From: Clostridia bacterium
GTDB lineage: Bacteria; Bacillota; Clostridia; Oscillospirales; CAG-272
Assembly: GCA_017467085.1 (NCBI GenBank)
Contig: JAFTSW010000067.1
Location: 1-34,888, forward strand
Direction: 5' to 3'
Length of the DNA stretch: 34,888 nucleotides
Part shown: piece by piece, positions 6,820-14,252 of the stretch
Numbering within the stretch: position 1 is the first letter of the stretch
Layout: each line of letters opens with the position of its first letter
Position numbers and translations under genes: made by a program
The notes under the pieces: generated by a model
The model's input: only the letters and a program-made list of their open reading frames with translations
The model's database searches: none
What the model was told of the DNA's origin: nothing

Positions 6820-9819
6820 TTATTCAGTCCGCAGTGCAACCACGGGATCCTTTTTGGCGGCGCTGCGAGAGGGGATAATGCCAGCCACCAGGGTCAGAAG
6901 GACGCTGATAGCCACAAAGAGCAGCGCGGCGGGCAGGGGCAGGACGGCGCCCAGGTTGGGAATGCCCGTTAAGGTACGCAAAATCAGGTTGATGGGAATA
7001 CAGAGCAGGTACGTGATGCCGACGCCGAGGACGCCCGAGGCGAAGCCTATCATCACCGTTTCGGCGTTGAACAGCCCCGATACGTTCCGCTTGGAGGCGC
7101 CAAGAGCGCGCAGAATGCCTATCTCCTTGGTGCGCTCCTGGACGGAGATAAGGGTGATGACCCCAATCATAATGGAGGACACCACCAAGGATACCGCCAC
7201 GAAGGCGATAAGCACGTAGGTGATGGCGTTGATAACGGTGGTGATGGAGGACATCATCAGCCCTACGTAGTCGGTGTAGGAGATTTTTTGCAGCTCGTCC
7301 TTGCCCTCGTTGTATGCGGCAATGGCGTCGGTGATGATATCCTTGTTTTCGAAGGAGGAGGCGTATAGGTTGATGGCGTCGGGAGAATCCAAATCAATAT
7401 AGCCTAACTTCTCTAAGTTGTCCTCGTAGGTGTAGGGAGAAAACTCGGCGACTGCCTCGTAGTAGCGCGCCGCCTCGGCAGGGGTGTAGCCTGCCAGCGC
7501 CGCAGAAAGCCGTTCCACTTTTTCGGCGGCGGGAACGGCGGCAAGCTCGCTTTCCTTGCGCTGGGCGTAGTCTTGGGTAGCGGTGGCAGCCACCACGGCG
7601 GCGTAGGCGCCCTGAATATCCTTGTCGGGCATTTTGGAGAGGTATTCCCCGATTTCCTCGGCGCTCATACCCGACATCTGGGCGGCAAACGCCTCGGCAA
7701 GGACTGCCTCCATGCTTTCACGGGTGGCGCCCATCATTGCCTTGCCTATCTCCGTCATCAAAAACTGCTCGGAGGGAATGGACATAATGTCTACGTACAC
7801 CTCCGCCTTTTTGGCGTCGGGGAGGTTCTCCACATAGCGGTTAAGGGCGTCCTGCTTTTCCTCATCGGTCATATTGGCGGTTGCCTCGTGGAAGAGGAGC
7901 CCCGTCAGAACGTCGCGGTCGGGGGAGGAGAGCTGTGCCTGCAAAACGGGCGAGCCCGTTGCCTTTGCCGCCAGATGCTCGGTTAAAAGATAGGTATAGA
8001 CGATGTCGCCCGTCAGCATAGCGGAGATGGCGTTCTCGGCAGGGCGGATGATGCCCGAAATCTTTAAGGTGGTGCCTGCGGCGTAGAGGGCGTCCAGCCC
8101 CAGCTCGGTTTTCCGCAGGTCGTCGTAGGTGTTGGTTTTTTCGTTGTAGGAATAGCATTCAAAGGGGAAAACTGCCTTGAATTCCATTGCGCAGATTTCC
8201 TCATAGCTCCAGGATTTATCCGAGGCGGGCGGGTCGGTTTTGTCCTTTGCCGCCTGCATTAAGGCGTCAATCTCCGCCTTGGATTTCAGACCTAAGGCAT
8301 AGAGGGTCATATCGTCCAGCTCGTTTTTGCTGTCCAGCACCAAGAGAACCTCGTTGTATTCGTTGGGCCAGGAGCCGTACACCAGGTCATACTGCTTGGT
8401 AATCAGCTCGTTGATGGGACCTCCGTCCTTGGCGGGGAGCATTTCCTGCCAGAGTCCCGAGGAGCTGGGCATAAAGGCGGACGCCATAGAGCTTGAGCCC
8501 ATATTCACCATTCCCGACAAATCCATACCGAAGTATTCCAAGAGAATGTCCTGCATCAGCTCGGTGGAGTCGGAGAGAATGACCTTGCCGCTCTCGTTCT
8601 TGGTATAAATAACGGGCTCGGTCTTGTAGGAGTACTGCACCCCCGAAAGGGCGGTGGAGAGGGGGTTATCCTTTCCCTCCTTGTGCCATTCCTCCTCTAA
8701 GTAGTCCTTGAAGGTGCCTAAATCGTTTTTGTTGGTTTTGGTATCGTTTAACGCCTTTACCATATTGTAAATCATCGTTTTTTGGTAGACGGCGTCATTC
8801 TCGTGGGGCTTTTCGGAGGCGGCGGCGCCCGCAAATGCCTGCATCAGGGAGCCAAGGTCCATGCTCTGCGCCTCTAAGGTCAGGGGATAGGAGGCAAGGG
8901 TTTCCTCCTGCACCGAGTTGATATAGGCGGTCATACCCTGGGAAACGGCAAAAATCAAGGCGATACCGATGATGCCGATGGAGCCCGCAAAGGCGGTCAG
9001 CGCCGTTCTTGCCTTTTTGGTAAAGAGGTTCTTTAAGGAGAGCCCGAAGGAGGTCTTAAAGGACATAGAGGGCTTCTTTTCGTTTTTGGTGCGCTCTGCC
9101 TTGACGGTGTCCTTTTGTGCCTCGATGGCTCTTTCCTCGGGGGAAAGGGGACGGGTGTCGCCCTTGATTTCTCCGTCCAGCATCCGAATGATACGGGTGG
9201 AATAGCGGTCGGCAAGCTCGGGGTTGTGGGTAACCATAATGACCAGGCGGTCACGGGAGATTTCCTTTAATAGCTCCATAACCTGAATGCCCGTTTCGGT
9301 GTCCAAGGCGCCCGTGGGCTCGTCCGCTAAAATAATCTCGGGGTCATTGACCAAGGCGCGGGCAATGGCAACGCGCTGCATCTGACCGCCCGACAGCTCG
9401 GAAGGGCGCTTACGAAGCTGGCTGCCCAGTCCCACCTTCTTTAACGCCTCGGCGGCGCGGCGGTGACGCTCTGCCTTGGATACACCCGAAAGCGAGAGGG
9501 CAAGCTCCACGTTTTGCAGAACGGATTGGTGGGGAATCAGGTTATAGCTCTGGAACACGAAGCCAACGGTGTGGTTGCGGTAGGTGTCCCAATCCCTGTC
9601 CGTAAAATCCTTGGTGGAGCGGCCGCCGATAAAGAGGTCGCCGTCGGTATAGCGGTCAAGACCGCCTACGATGTTCAGCAGGGTGGTCTTTCCACAGCCC
9701 GAGGGACCGAGAATGGACACGAAGTCGGCGGTGCGGAAGTCAAGGGATACGCCCTTCAAGGCGTGCACCGTTTCTTCTCCTGCCAGGTAGTCCTTTTTGA
9801 TGCTTTGTAAGGAGAGCAT
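6820..9819 (-). CDS. Fused ABC transporter ATPase/permease (MacB/FtsX type)
   Basis: The 999-residue protein joins an ATP-binding domain to an FtsX-type permease. The ATPase (about 1-220) has Walker A GPSGCGKTT at 38-46, Q-loop Q90, signature LSGGQ at 142-146, Walker B IILADEP at 162-168 and switch H198. A first membrane segment follows near 270-295. Then comes a very long, charged extracytoplasmic region (about 300-850), and three membrane segments in the last 130 residues form the FtsX domain. MacB-like machines do not transport through a membrane channel; they couple ATP hydrolysis to periplasmic or outer-face conformational work such as peptide or antibiotic extrusion or cell-wall signalling. 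No partner gene or two-component system is adjacent, so the substrate is unknown. The binding site AGAAAGGAACAACT fixes the start. Confidence 0.9.
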   Translation of the reverse strand: MLSLQSIKKDYLAGEETVHALKGVSLDFRTADFVSILGPSGCGKTTLLNIVGGLDRYTDGDLFIGGRSTKDFTDRDWDTYRNHTVGFVFQSYNLIPHQSVLQNVELALSLSGVSKAERHRRAAEALKKVGLGSQLRKRPSELSGGQMQRVAIARALVNDPEIILADEPTGALDTETGIQVMELLKEISRDRLVIMVTHNPELADRYSTRIIRMLDGEIKGDTRPLSPEERAIEAQKDTVKAERTKNEKKPSMSFKTSFGLSLKNLFTKKARTALTAFAGSIGIIGIALIFAVSQGMTAYINSVQEETLASYPLTLEAQSMDLGSLMQAFAGAAASEKPHENDAVYQKTMIYNMVKALNDTKTNKNDLGTFKDYLEEEWHKEGKDNPLSTALSGVQYSYKTEPVIYTKNESGKVILSDSTELMQDILLEYFGMDLSGMVNMGSSSMASAFMPSSSGLWQEMLPAKDGGPINELITKQYDLVYGSWPNEYNEVLLVLDSKNELDDMTLYALGLKSKAEIDALMQAAKDKTDPPASDKSWSYEEICAMEFKAVFPFECYSYNEKTNTYDDLRKTELGLDALYAAGTTLKISGIIRPAENAISAMLTGDIVYTYLLTEHLAAKATGSPVLQAQLSSPDRDVLTGLLFHEATANMTDEEKQDALNRYVENLPDAKKAEVYVDIMSIPSEQFLMTEIGKAMMGATRESMEAVLAEAFAAQMSGMSAEEIGEYLSKMPDKDIQGAYAAVVAATATQDYAQRKESELAAVPAAEKVERLSAALAGYTPAEAARYYEAVAEFSPYTYEDNLEKLGYIDLDSPDAINLYASSFENKDIITDAIAAYNEGKDELQKISYTDYVGLMMSSITTVINAITYVLIAFVAVSLVVSSIMIGVITLISVQERTKEIGILRALGASKRNVSGLFNAETVMIGFASGVLGVGITYLLCIPINLILRTLTGIPNLGAVLPLPAALLFVAISVLLTLVAGIIPSRSAAKKDPVVALRTE

Positions 9820-9889
9820 AGTTGTTCCTTTCTGTGGGGCAAGGAAGGAAAATGCCCCATTTTATAGTAGAATCTTTTTTATCATTCTT

Positions 9890-9898
9890 ATTATAGCA
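9890..9898 (-). promoter_or_regulatory. Extended -10 promoter of the ABC transporter
   Basis: On the minus strand TGCTATAAT (9898-9890) is a perfect extended -10. No good -35 is visible, as is common for extended -10 promoters. The leader contains a GGGGCA/TGCCCC hairpin just before the ribosome binding site. Confidence 0.6.
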
Positions 9899-10017
9899 TA
9901 GAGCGCTAAAAAAAATCGGTTTTTTTGGTGAATTTTTCAAGAAATTTATGTGTTTTTCTTTTTCTTTTCTTAAAGGACAGTAAAGCCAAAAAACTAACGA
10001 AAAAAAGTCAAAAGGGG

Positions 10018-10046
10018 TTGCTTTTTCAAAGAAAATGTGATATGCT
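10018..10046 (+). promoter_or_regulatory. Probable promoter of the isomerase/oxidoreductase operon
   Basis: TTGCTT at 10018-10023 and TATGCT at 10041-10046 are 17 bp apart. The match is moderate, but the spacing and position, 46 bases before the start codon, are right. Confidence 0.5.
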
Positions 10047-10092
10047 TCAAATAAGGCGTGCGCCTGCAAAAAGAATGACGGGAGAAGCAGAT

Positions 10093-10947
10093 ATGAAATT
10101 CGGCGTCAGCAGCTACAGCTTTTCCGCTTACCAGAAGGCAAGCGGCTGTGACTATTTTGCCCTTTGCGATTTGGCAAAGGAGATTGGCTTTGACGGCATT
10201 GAGTTTATTGATTTGAATCCTGCCCTGGCAGGAGTGGAAACCGAGGCGCAGGCGGCTGAAAAAATCCGCGAAAAATGCGAGGCTCTGGGGCTTCCTATTT
10301 TTGCTTACACCGTCAGCGCCAACTTCTTGGACGGCAATATGGCGGCAATGGAGGAGAAAATTTGCGGCAAGCTGGATGTTGCGAAAATTCTGGGAGTACC
10401 GCTTCTGCGGCACGATGCTGCCTGGAGCTTGCCTTCGGGTATGACCTGGGAGGCGGGCATTGAGGAAATGGCGCCCGCTATCCGTCGGGTGGCGGCGTAC
10501 GGCGAGAGCTTAGGCATTCGCACCTGTACCGAGAATCACGGCTATCTTTACCAGGCACCCGAGCGTGTTTTGCGGCTGATGCAGACGGTCAACCATAAAA
10601 ATTACGGCTGGCTTTTCGATATGGGCAACTTTACCTGCGCGGACACCGACGCCTTGGCGGCGATGCCCTTAGCCCGCCCTTATATCTTCCACGTACACGC
10701 CAAGGATATGATTATCAAGCCCACCGACGGCATTCGCCCTGCGGGTATGAATTCGGGCACGGGCATTCACTACTGGCGCGGCACGGTGCTGGGACACGGG
10801 CAGGTACCCGTGGTGCAGACCCTGCGTGCCCTGCACACCCAGGGATATGACGGAACCGTTTCCTTAGAGTTCGAGGGCCCCGAGGATTGTCTGTCCTCTA
10901 TTCGTTTTGCCCACGAATATCTTCGTCGCATTGCCGACAGTCTGTAA
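10093..10947 (+). CDS. Sugar phosphate isomerase/epimerase (xylose-isomerase-like TIM barrel)
   Basis: The start at 10093 is preferred over upstream in-frame starts because GGGAGAAG precedes it and the protein then begins KFGVSSYSF, the usual first beta strand. The 284-residue product matches the AP-endonuclease-2/xylose-isomerase-like barrel: a first strand with FDGIEFID, a CTENHG segment supplying a metal-binding glutamate, LFDMGNF with the aspartate, FHVHAKD with histidines, and a closing SLEFEGPED. Such enzymes isomerise or dehydrate keto sugars and inositol derivatives, usually with a divalent metal. It is followed by a Gfo/Idh/MocA dehydrogenase 36 bases later, a common pairing in oxidative sugar or inositol catabolism. 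The exact substrate cannot be read. Confidence 0.85.
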   Translation: MKFGVSSYSFSAYQKASGCDYFALCDLAKEIGFDGIEFIDLNPALAGVETEAQAAEKIREKCEALGLPIFAYTVSANFLDGNMAAMEEKICGKLDVAKILGVPLLRHDAAWSLPSGMTWEAGIEEMAPAIRRVAAYGESLGIRTCTENHGYLYQAPERVLRLMQTVNHKNYGWLFDMGNFTCADTDALAAMPLARPYIFHVHAKDMIIKPTDGIRPAGMNSGTGIHYWRGTVLGHGQVPVVQTLRALHTQGYDGTVSLEFEGPEDCLSSIRFAHEYLRRIADSL

Positions 10948-10983
10948 GTTTTCCATTTAATTACATATAACGGAGGAGCTATC

Positions 10984-12033
10984 ATGTTAAGAATCGGAAT
11001 TGTTGGCGCAGGTAATATCTGCGTAAACGCGCACATCCCCGCGTACAAGCATTTGACGGACCGCATCCAAATCGTGGCGGTTGCGGACACCTCCTTGGAG
11101 AGAGCCGAAAAGGCGGCAGCCTTAGTGGGTGCCAAGGCGTATTCCTCGGTAGAGGAGCTGTTGGCAAACGAGGAGATTGATGCTGTTGACATCTGCGCCT
11201 GGAACGCCGCTCACGCCCCCATCGCCATTGCCGCCGCACGGGCAGGCAAGCACATTCTCTGCGAGAAGCCTATGGCGGACACCCTGGAGAACGCCAAGAA
11301 GATGATGGAGGAGGTTGAGAAGGCAGGCGTTATCTTTATGCTTGCCGTTGTAACCCGTTATTCCCCCGAGGCGAGATTTGCCCATATGCTCCAGGAGAAC
11401 GGCGCTCTTGGCGAGATTTACTACGCCAAGGCTACCTATACCCGTCGCCGCGGTACCCCCAAGGGCTGGTTTACCGACACCAAGAAATCGGGCGGCGGCC
11501 CTGTTATTGACGTGGGCGTGCACTGCATCGACCGCGCCTGGTATCTGATGGGCAGACCCCGTCCTGTATCCGTTTCCGCTATGACCTCCTATCGCATCGG
11601 CGATTTCCAGACCAAGGGCGTCAGCCGTTGGTGCGCGTATGATATGGGTGATGGCACCTTCGATACCGAGGACAGCGCATCCGCTTATATCCGCTTTGAA
11701 AACGGCGCCGTTCTGGCTGTGGAGGCTTCCTGGGCACAGAACCTGCCCGGTGACGAAACGGGCGTTGTGCTGGAGGGTAGCCGCGCGGGCGTGACCTTCA
11801 GCCCTCTGACCATCTACACCGAGGACGAGAACGGCTATCTGACCACCAACCGCCCCGAAATCGGCGCTGACGTTCCCGGCGGTATGTTCCGCTATGAAAT
11901 CGAGCATTTTGCCGACTGCGTGGAAAAGGGAGAGACCCCCATTTCCTCCTTGGAAAATGCCTACACTGTGCAGAAGATTCTGGACGGCATCTACCGCTCC
12001 GCCGCTGCGGGCCATGAGGTTGCGCTGGACTGA
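10984..12033 (+). CDS. Gfo/Idh/MocA-family NAD(P)-dependent oxidoreductase
   Basis: The 349-residue protein has the Rossmann start RIGIVGAGNI, the family signature CEKPMA with its catalytic lysine (K95), and the substrate-domain motif with D176 and H180 in VIDVGVHCID. These enzymes oxidise or reduce sugar and inositol hydroxyls. The ribosome binding site GGAGG lies at 10973-10977. The upstream isomerase probably forms an operon with it. The stop codon is followed within eight bases by a GTGATAT hairpin array that ends in a strong terminator, so the array lies in the 3' untranslated region of this transcript. Confidence 0.9.
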   Translation: MLRIGIVGAGNICVNAHIPAYKHLTDRIQIVAVADTSLERAEKAAALVGAKAYSSVEELLANEEIDAVDICAWNAAHAPIAIAAARAGKHILCEKPMADTLENAKKMMEEVEKAGVIFMLAVVTRYSPEARFAHMLQENGALGEIYYAKATYTRRRGTPKGWFTDTKKSGGGPVIDVGVHCIDRAWYLMGRPRPVSVSAMTSYRIGDFQTKGVSRWCAYDMGDGTFDTEDSASAYIRFENGAVLAVEASWAQNLPGDETGVVLEGSRAGVTFSPLTIYTEDENGYLTTNRPEIGADVPGGMFRYEIEHFADCVEKGETPISSLENAYTVQKILDGIYRSAAAGHEVALD

Positions 12034-12040
12034 GATGCCG

Positions 12041-12211
12041 ATATTGCCGCTATGCGGCAGTGATATGCGGCAAAGCCGCGTGATATGCCACCTTCGGTGG
12101 CGTGATATTGCCGCTATGCGGCAGTGATATTCCGCCTGCGGCAGAGTGATATGCCGCTTTGCGGAGTGAAAAAAGGCAGAGAACGGGAAATCCGTTTCTC
12201 TGCCTTTTTTA
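12041..12211 (+). repeat. GTGATAT hairpin array A (six hairpins plus terminator)
   Basis: Six short hairpins are joined by the 7-base linker GTGATAT. Stems are TGCCGC (12045-12059), GCGGC (12067-12079), GCCACC (12087-12101), TGCCGC again (12109-12123), a degenerate CCGC (12132-12141) and CCGC (12154-12164). The linker then changes to GTGAAAAAA and leads into a terminator at 12169-12210. Different stems keep full pairing. The array occupies the 3' untranslated region of the oxidoreductase gene and overlaps the 3' end of a minus-strand small gene. Confidence 0.9.
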
Positions 12212-12296
12212 TAAGCGCTTTTTCCTCCTTGGTGTTCATCATTGCGCATTCCTCGGCAAAACAGTCGTTCCATAACTTCTCAAGTGCTTTTTTCAT
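12114..12296 (-). pseudogene. Small Clostridia-type protein gene, truncated by hairpin array A
   Basis: A genuine start is clear: AGGAGG at 12310-12305, 8 bases, then ATG at 12296, behind a good promoter. The first 28 or so residues (MKKALEKLWN, then DCFAEECAMM and NTKEEKALIK) resemble short acidic proteins common in Oscillospiraceae-like genomes, which I associate with the DUF6809 group. From about residue 29 on, the frame is made entirely of the terminator and hairpins of array A and ends at a stop inside the array, for 60 residues in total. The relatives I recall are around 100 residues or longer, so this is probably a 3'-truncated gene. A bidirectional terminator now lies inside the frame, so a full transcript may not be made. 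It is divergent from the Xre gene. Confidence 0.6.
12169..12210. terminator. Terminator closing array A
   Basis: The stem GGCAGAGAACGG/CCGTTTCTCTGCC (one bulge, loop GAAAT) is flanked by A6 and T6, so it can work in both directions. The same hairpin closes array B at 12955-12997. Confidence 0.9.
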
Positions 12297-12313
12297 ATTA
12301 CAATCCTCCTTTG

Positions 12314-12379
12314 TACAACATATATGTTGTATATACTGTTATTTTACACCATTTATGTTGTAAAGTCAAGTACAACATA
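12314..12379. promoter_or_regulatory. TACAACATA operator cluster between the divergent small gene and Xre gene
   Basis: An 18-bp perfect palindrome, TACAACATATATGTTGTA, lies at 12314-12331. The same half-site recurs as TATGTTGTA at 12354-12362 and TACAACATA at 12371-12379. The sites cover the start point and spacer of the leftward promoter and the upstream part of the rightward one. This is a plausible operator set for the adjacent Xre protein. Confidence 0.7.
12341..12369 (-). promoter_or_regulatory. Leftward promoter of the truncated small gene
   Basis: On the minus strand TTGACT (12369-12364) and TAAAAT (12346-12341) are 17 bp apart. A TACAACATA half-site lies in the spacer and the full palindrome lies just downstream of the expected start point. 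Confidence 0.8.
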
Positions 12380-12388
12380 GGTGATGTA

Positions 12389-12397
12389 TGCTAAAAT
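12389..12397 (+). promoter_or_regulatory. Possible extended -10 promoter of the Xre gene
   Basis: TGC followed by TAAAAT forms an extended -10. No convincing -35 is seen. A TACAACATA half-site lies 10 bases upstream, where it would overlap polymerase. Confidence 0.4.
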
Positions 12398-12489
12398 AAC
12401 CACGGACAGTAAAGCCGAGAGACTTTTATGATGCATTTTGCTTGGCAACGAAAAGAGCCGTTTTCACGGCTCCTGTGGGAGGAAAAACG

Positions 12490-12708
12490 ATGCAATTTTA
12501 CCAAAGACTCAGAGACGTCAGAGAGGACGCAGACAAGACACAGGCTGAAATAGCGGCAGTTTTGGGAACGCGACAGCAGCAATATGCGCGCTGGGAAAGC
12601 GGGGCGTGGCAAATGCCCATTGAGCATTACAAGACTCTGGCGCGGTTTTATAACGTATCGTTAGACTATCTTGCAGGACTTGTTGACACGCCGAAAAGGC
12701 TCAGGTAA
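12490..12708 (+). CDS. Small Xre-family helix-turn-helix regulator
   Basis: The start at 12490 follows GGGAGGA by 6 bases, so the upstream in-frame ATG at 12442 is not used. The 72-residue protein is essentially one Cro/CI helix-turn-helix domain: FYQRLRDVREDADKTQAEIA, then the recognition segment GTRQQQYARWESG and the closing ARFYNVSLDYLAGL typical of this family. It would bind DNA as a dimer and act as a repressor. The divergent promoter region holds several TACAACATA sites, which suggests autoregulation and control of the neighbouring small gene. A GAGCCG/CGGCTC hairpin lies just before the ribosome binding site. Array B begins 20 bases after its stop codon. Confidence 0.9.
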   Translation: MQFYQRLRDVREDADKTQAEIAAVLGTRQQQYARWESGAWQMPIEHYKTLARFYNVSLDYLAGLVDTPKRLR

Positions 12709-12728
12709 AACGGTATAAAAGCAAAAAA

Positions 12729-12997
12729 CCGCCTTTGGCGGCGTGATATTCCTTGCTGGCGCAAGGAGCGATATTCCGCTTTGCGGCAGTGATATGCGGC
12801 AAAGCCGCGTGATATTCCGCTTTGCGGAGTGATATTGCCGCTATGCGGCAGTGATATTCTGCCTTCGGCAGAGTGATATGCGGCAAAGCCGCGTGATATG
12901 CTCAAAAGCTCGCAAGCGAGCTTTGCGGCAGAGTGATATTCCGCTTTGCGGAGTGAAAAAAGGCAGAGAACGGGAAATCCGTTTCTCTGCCTTTTTT
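12729..12997 (+). repeat. GTGATAT hairpin array B (ten hairpins plus terminator)
   Basis: Ten hairpins are joined by GTGATAT (once GCGATAT). Stems in order: CCGCC (12729), CCTTGC (12751), CCGC (12776), GCGGC (12796), CCGC (12817), TGCCGC (12836), CTGCC (12859), GCGGC (12880), AAAGCTCG (12905) and CCGC (12941). Each is followed by its exact complement after a loop of 3-4 bases (TTT, AAA, TAT, TTC, TGGC or CAAG). The array ends in the same terminator as array A. It lies in the 3' untranslated region of the Xre gene. Confidence 0.9.
12955..12997 (+). terminator. Terminator closing array B
   Basis: The same GGCAGAGAACGG/CCGTTTCTCTGCC hairpin as at 12169-12210, ending in T6. The shared stretch extends back through the last CCGC hairpin and the GTGAAAAAA linker. 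Confidence 0.9.
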
Positions 12998-13014
12998 GTG
13001 AAGAAAAGTAAAGA

Positions 13015-13146
13015 CAAGAAAAAACCGCTCTTGGCGGTTTTTCTTCGTGAAGAGTGAAAACAAGAAAAAACCGCTCTTGGCGGTTTTTCTTCGTGAAAAG
13101 TGAAAACAAGAAAAAACCGCTCTTGGCGGTTTTTCTTCGTGAAAAG
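13015..13146 (+). repeat. Three tandem 46-bp terminator-like repeats
   Basis: Copies begin at 13015, 13061 and 13107 with a period of exactly 46 bases and almost no differences. Each contains AAAAACCGC/GCGGTTTTT with a TCTTG loop followed by TTTTTCTT, and is separated from the next by GTGAAGAGTGAAAA or GTGAAAAGTGAAAA. Each copy could act as an intrinsic terminator. Confidence 0.9.
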
Positions 13147-13147
13147 G

Positions 13148-13189
13148 TTCTTTGAAGTAAAATCGCTTTGGCGATTTTACTTCAAAGAA
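13148..13189. repeat. 19-bp perfect inverted repeat overlapping the end of galM
   Basis: TTCTTTGAAGTAAAATCGC at 13148-13166 is followed after a TTTG loop by its exact complement at 13171-13189. The right arm contains the galM stop codon and encodes its last residues. It may serve as a galM terminator or as the edge of the repeat region. Confidence 0.85.
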
Positions 13190-14151
13190 AGAGCGTAGAG
13201 AGTTTTGGATTGGAAGAGGGCGTCCTTTTGGAGAAGGGCGGAGGGGAAGGAGGGGCAGTTGACGGCGTTGGGGAAGCGCTGGGTTTCCAAGGCGATGCCG
13301 TTTTTGTTGCCCGTATAAATCTGCATACCCGGCATATCGGTATATACGCTCACCGTGATGCCCGTTTTGTCGCCGTAGACCGAGCCTGCGCGGCGGAAGC
13401 CATCCCCGTCCAGGACGAAGTTTTCATCGTAGCAGCCCCGCTTTGCGAGGGTGGGGTTGGCAGAGAGGTCACAAACGAAGGGGCGAGGGGTGCGGAAATC
13501 AAAGAGGGTACCCTGGACAGGGGCAAGCTCTCCGTGGGGAATCAGCTTTTCGTCCACGGGGGTGATGCTTTGGGCAGAAATCTGCAGGAGCAAGCCTTGG
13601 GTGTCCGCATCGGTGCCGTTGGGGTTGAAATAGGCGTGATTCGTCAGGCTGACCACCGTATCCGCATCGCTTTTGGCGGTATAGGCAATCGAAAGCCCCT
13701 CCTCCGTCAGAGAGAAGGTGACCGTGACGGTCATATTGCCCGGGAAGCCCTCCTCCCCGTCGGGGCTGAAATAGGAGAGGGTGATGGCGTCCTCCTGATA
13801 GTCGGTGACCTGCCAGACCTTCTTATGAAAGCCCTCGATGCCGCCGTGGAGGCTGTTGCCGTTTTCGTTTTGCCTTATCTGATAGGTTTTGCCGCCCAGG
13901 GTAAAGCGCCCGTTTTCAATGCGGTTGGCAAAGCGGCCGATGGTGGCGCCGTAGCAGCCCCGCAGGGTGCGGTATTCCTCTAAATTTTCTCTGGCAAGCA
14001 CGATGGCGGTTTCCTTGCCGTTCTTATCGGGGCAGGAAAGATGGGTGAGAATGGCGCCGTAGTTGATGACCTTGGCGGTAAAGGCGCCCTTTTGCAGGGT
14101 GTATTCAAAAATTTCTTGTCCGTTATGGAGTCCGTAGGGTGTAATCTGCAT
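13177..14151 (-). CDS. galM: Aldose 1-epimerase (mutarotase)
   Basis: GalM interconverts alpha and beta anomers of galactose and glucose in the cytosol, feeding the Leloir pathway. The 324-residue protein has YGATIGRFANRI, GNSLHGG, the catalytic histidine in LTNHAYFN (H172) and the catalytic glutamate in LETQRFPNA (E289). The length is close to normal. GAAAGGAT precedes the ATG. It is transcribed from a strong promoter divergent from the GH95 gene, and a TGTATAC palindrome overlaps its -10. The last codons and stop lie inside a 19-bp inverted repeat. Together with lacZ at 19238 it suggests galactoside use. Confidence 0.95.
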   Translation of the reverse strand: MQITPYGLHNGQEIFEYTLQKGAFTAKVINYGAILTHLSCPDKNGKETAIVLARENLEEYRTLRGCYGATIGRFANRIENGRFTLGGKTYQIRQNENGNSLHGGIEGFHKKVWQVTDYQEDAITLSYFSPDGEEGFPGNMTVTVTFSLTEEGLSIAYTAKSDADTVVSLTNHAYFNPNGTDADTQGLLLQISAQSITPVDEKLIPHGELAPVQGTLFDFRTPRPFVCDLSANPTLAKRGCYDENFVLDGDGFRRAGSVYGDKTGITVSVYTDMPGMQIYTGNKNGIALETQRFPNAVNCPSFPSALLQKDALFQSKTLYALSLK

Positions 14152-14182
14152 AATAAATCCTTTCTACCGAGGGTTTGTTTTC

Positions 14183-14197
14183 TGTATACAGTATACA
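14183..14197. promoter_or_regulatory. TGTATAC palindrome over the galM promoter
   Basis: TGTATACAGTATACA is a perfect 15-bp palindrome overlapping the galM -10 box. Its position and symmetry suit a repressor operator, and the GTATAC half-site recalls GntR-family sites. No regulator gene is adjacent. Confidence 0.55.
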
Positions 14198-14218
14198 CGA
14201 GGGGCTTTCATCTGTCAA
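14190..14218 (-). promoter_or_regulatory. Sigma-A promoter of galM
   Basis: On the minus strand TTGACA (14218-14213) and TATACT (14195-14190) are separated by 17 bp. Confidence 0.85.
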
Positions 14219-14252
14219 GAGTCCGTGGCGCAAAAGTGTCCCTAAAAGAAGG

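Noticed and set aside
10037..10066. GTGATAT followed by AGGCG/CGCCT before the isomerase gene as a further array unit
   Set aside because: A single occurrence with unrelated spacing, overlapping a promoter -10; chance is the simpler explanation.
12442..12489. Upstream ATG start for the Xre gene
   Set aside because: The start at 12490 has a strong GGGAGGA site at proper spacing and begins the conserved domain; the upstream codons run through a hairpin.
12041..12997. CRISPR array
   Set aside because: The constant part is only 7 bases, the variable parts are self-complementary hairpins and some are identical, unit lengths vary, and no cas genes are present.
12701..13109. Minus-strand open frames over array B and the 46-bp repeats
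   Set aside because: They encode only repeat-derived sequence and lack ribosome binding sites.
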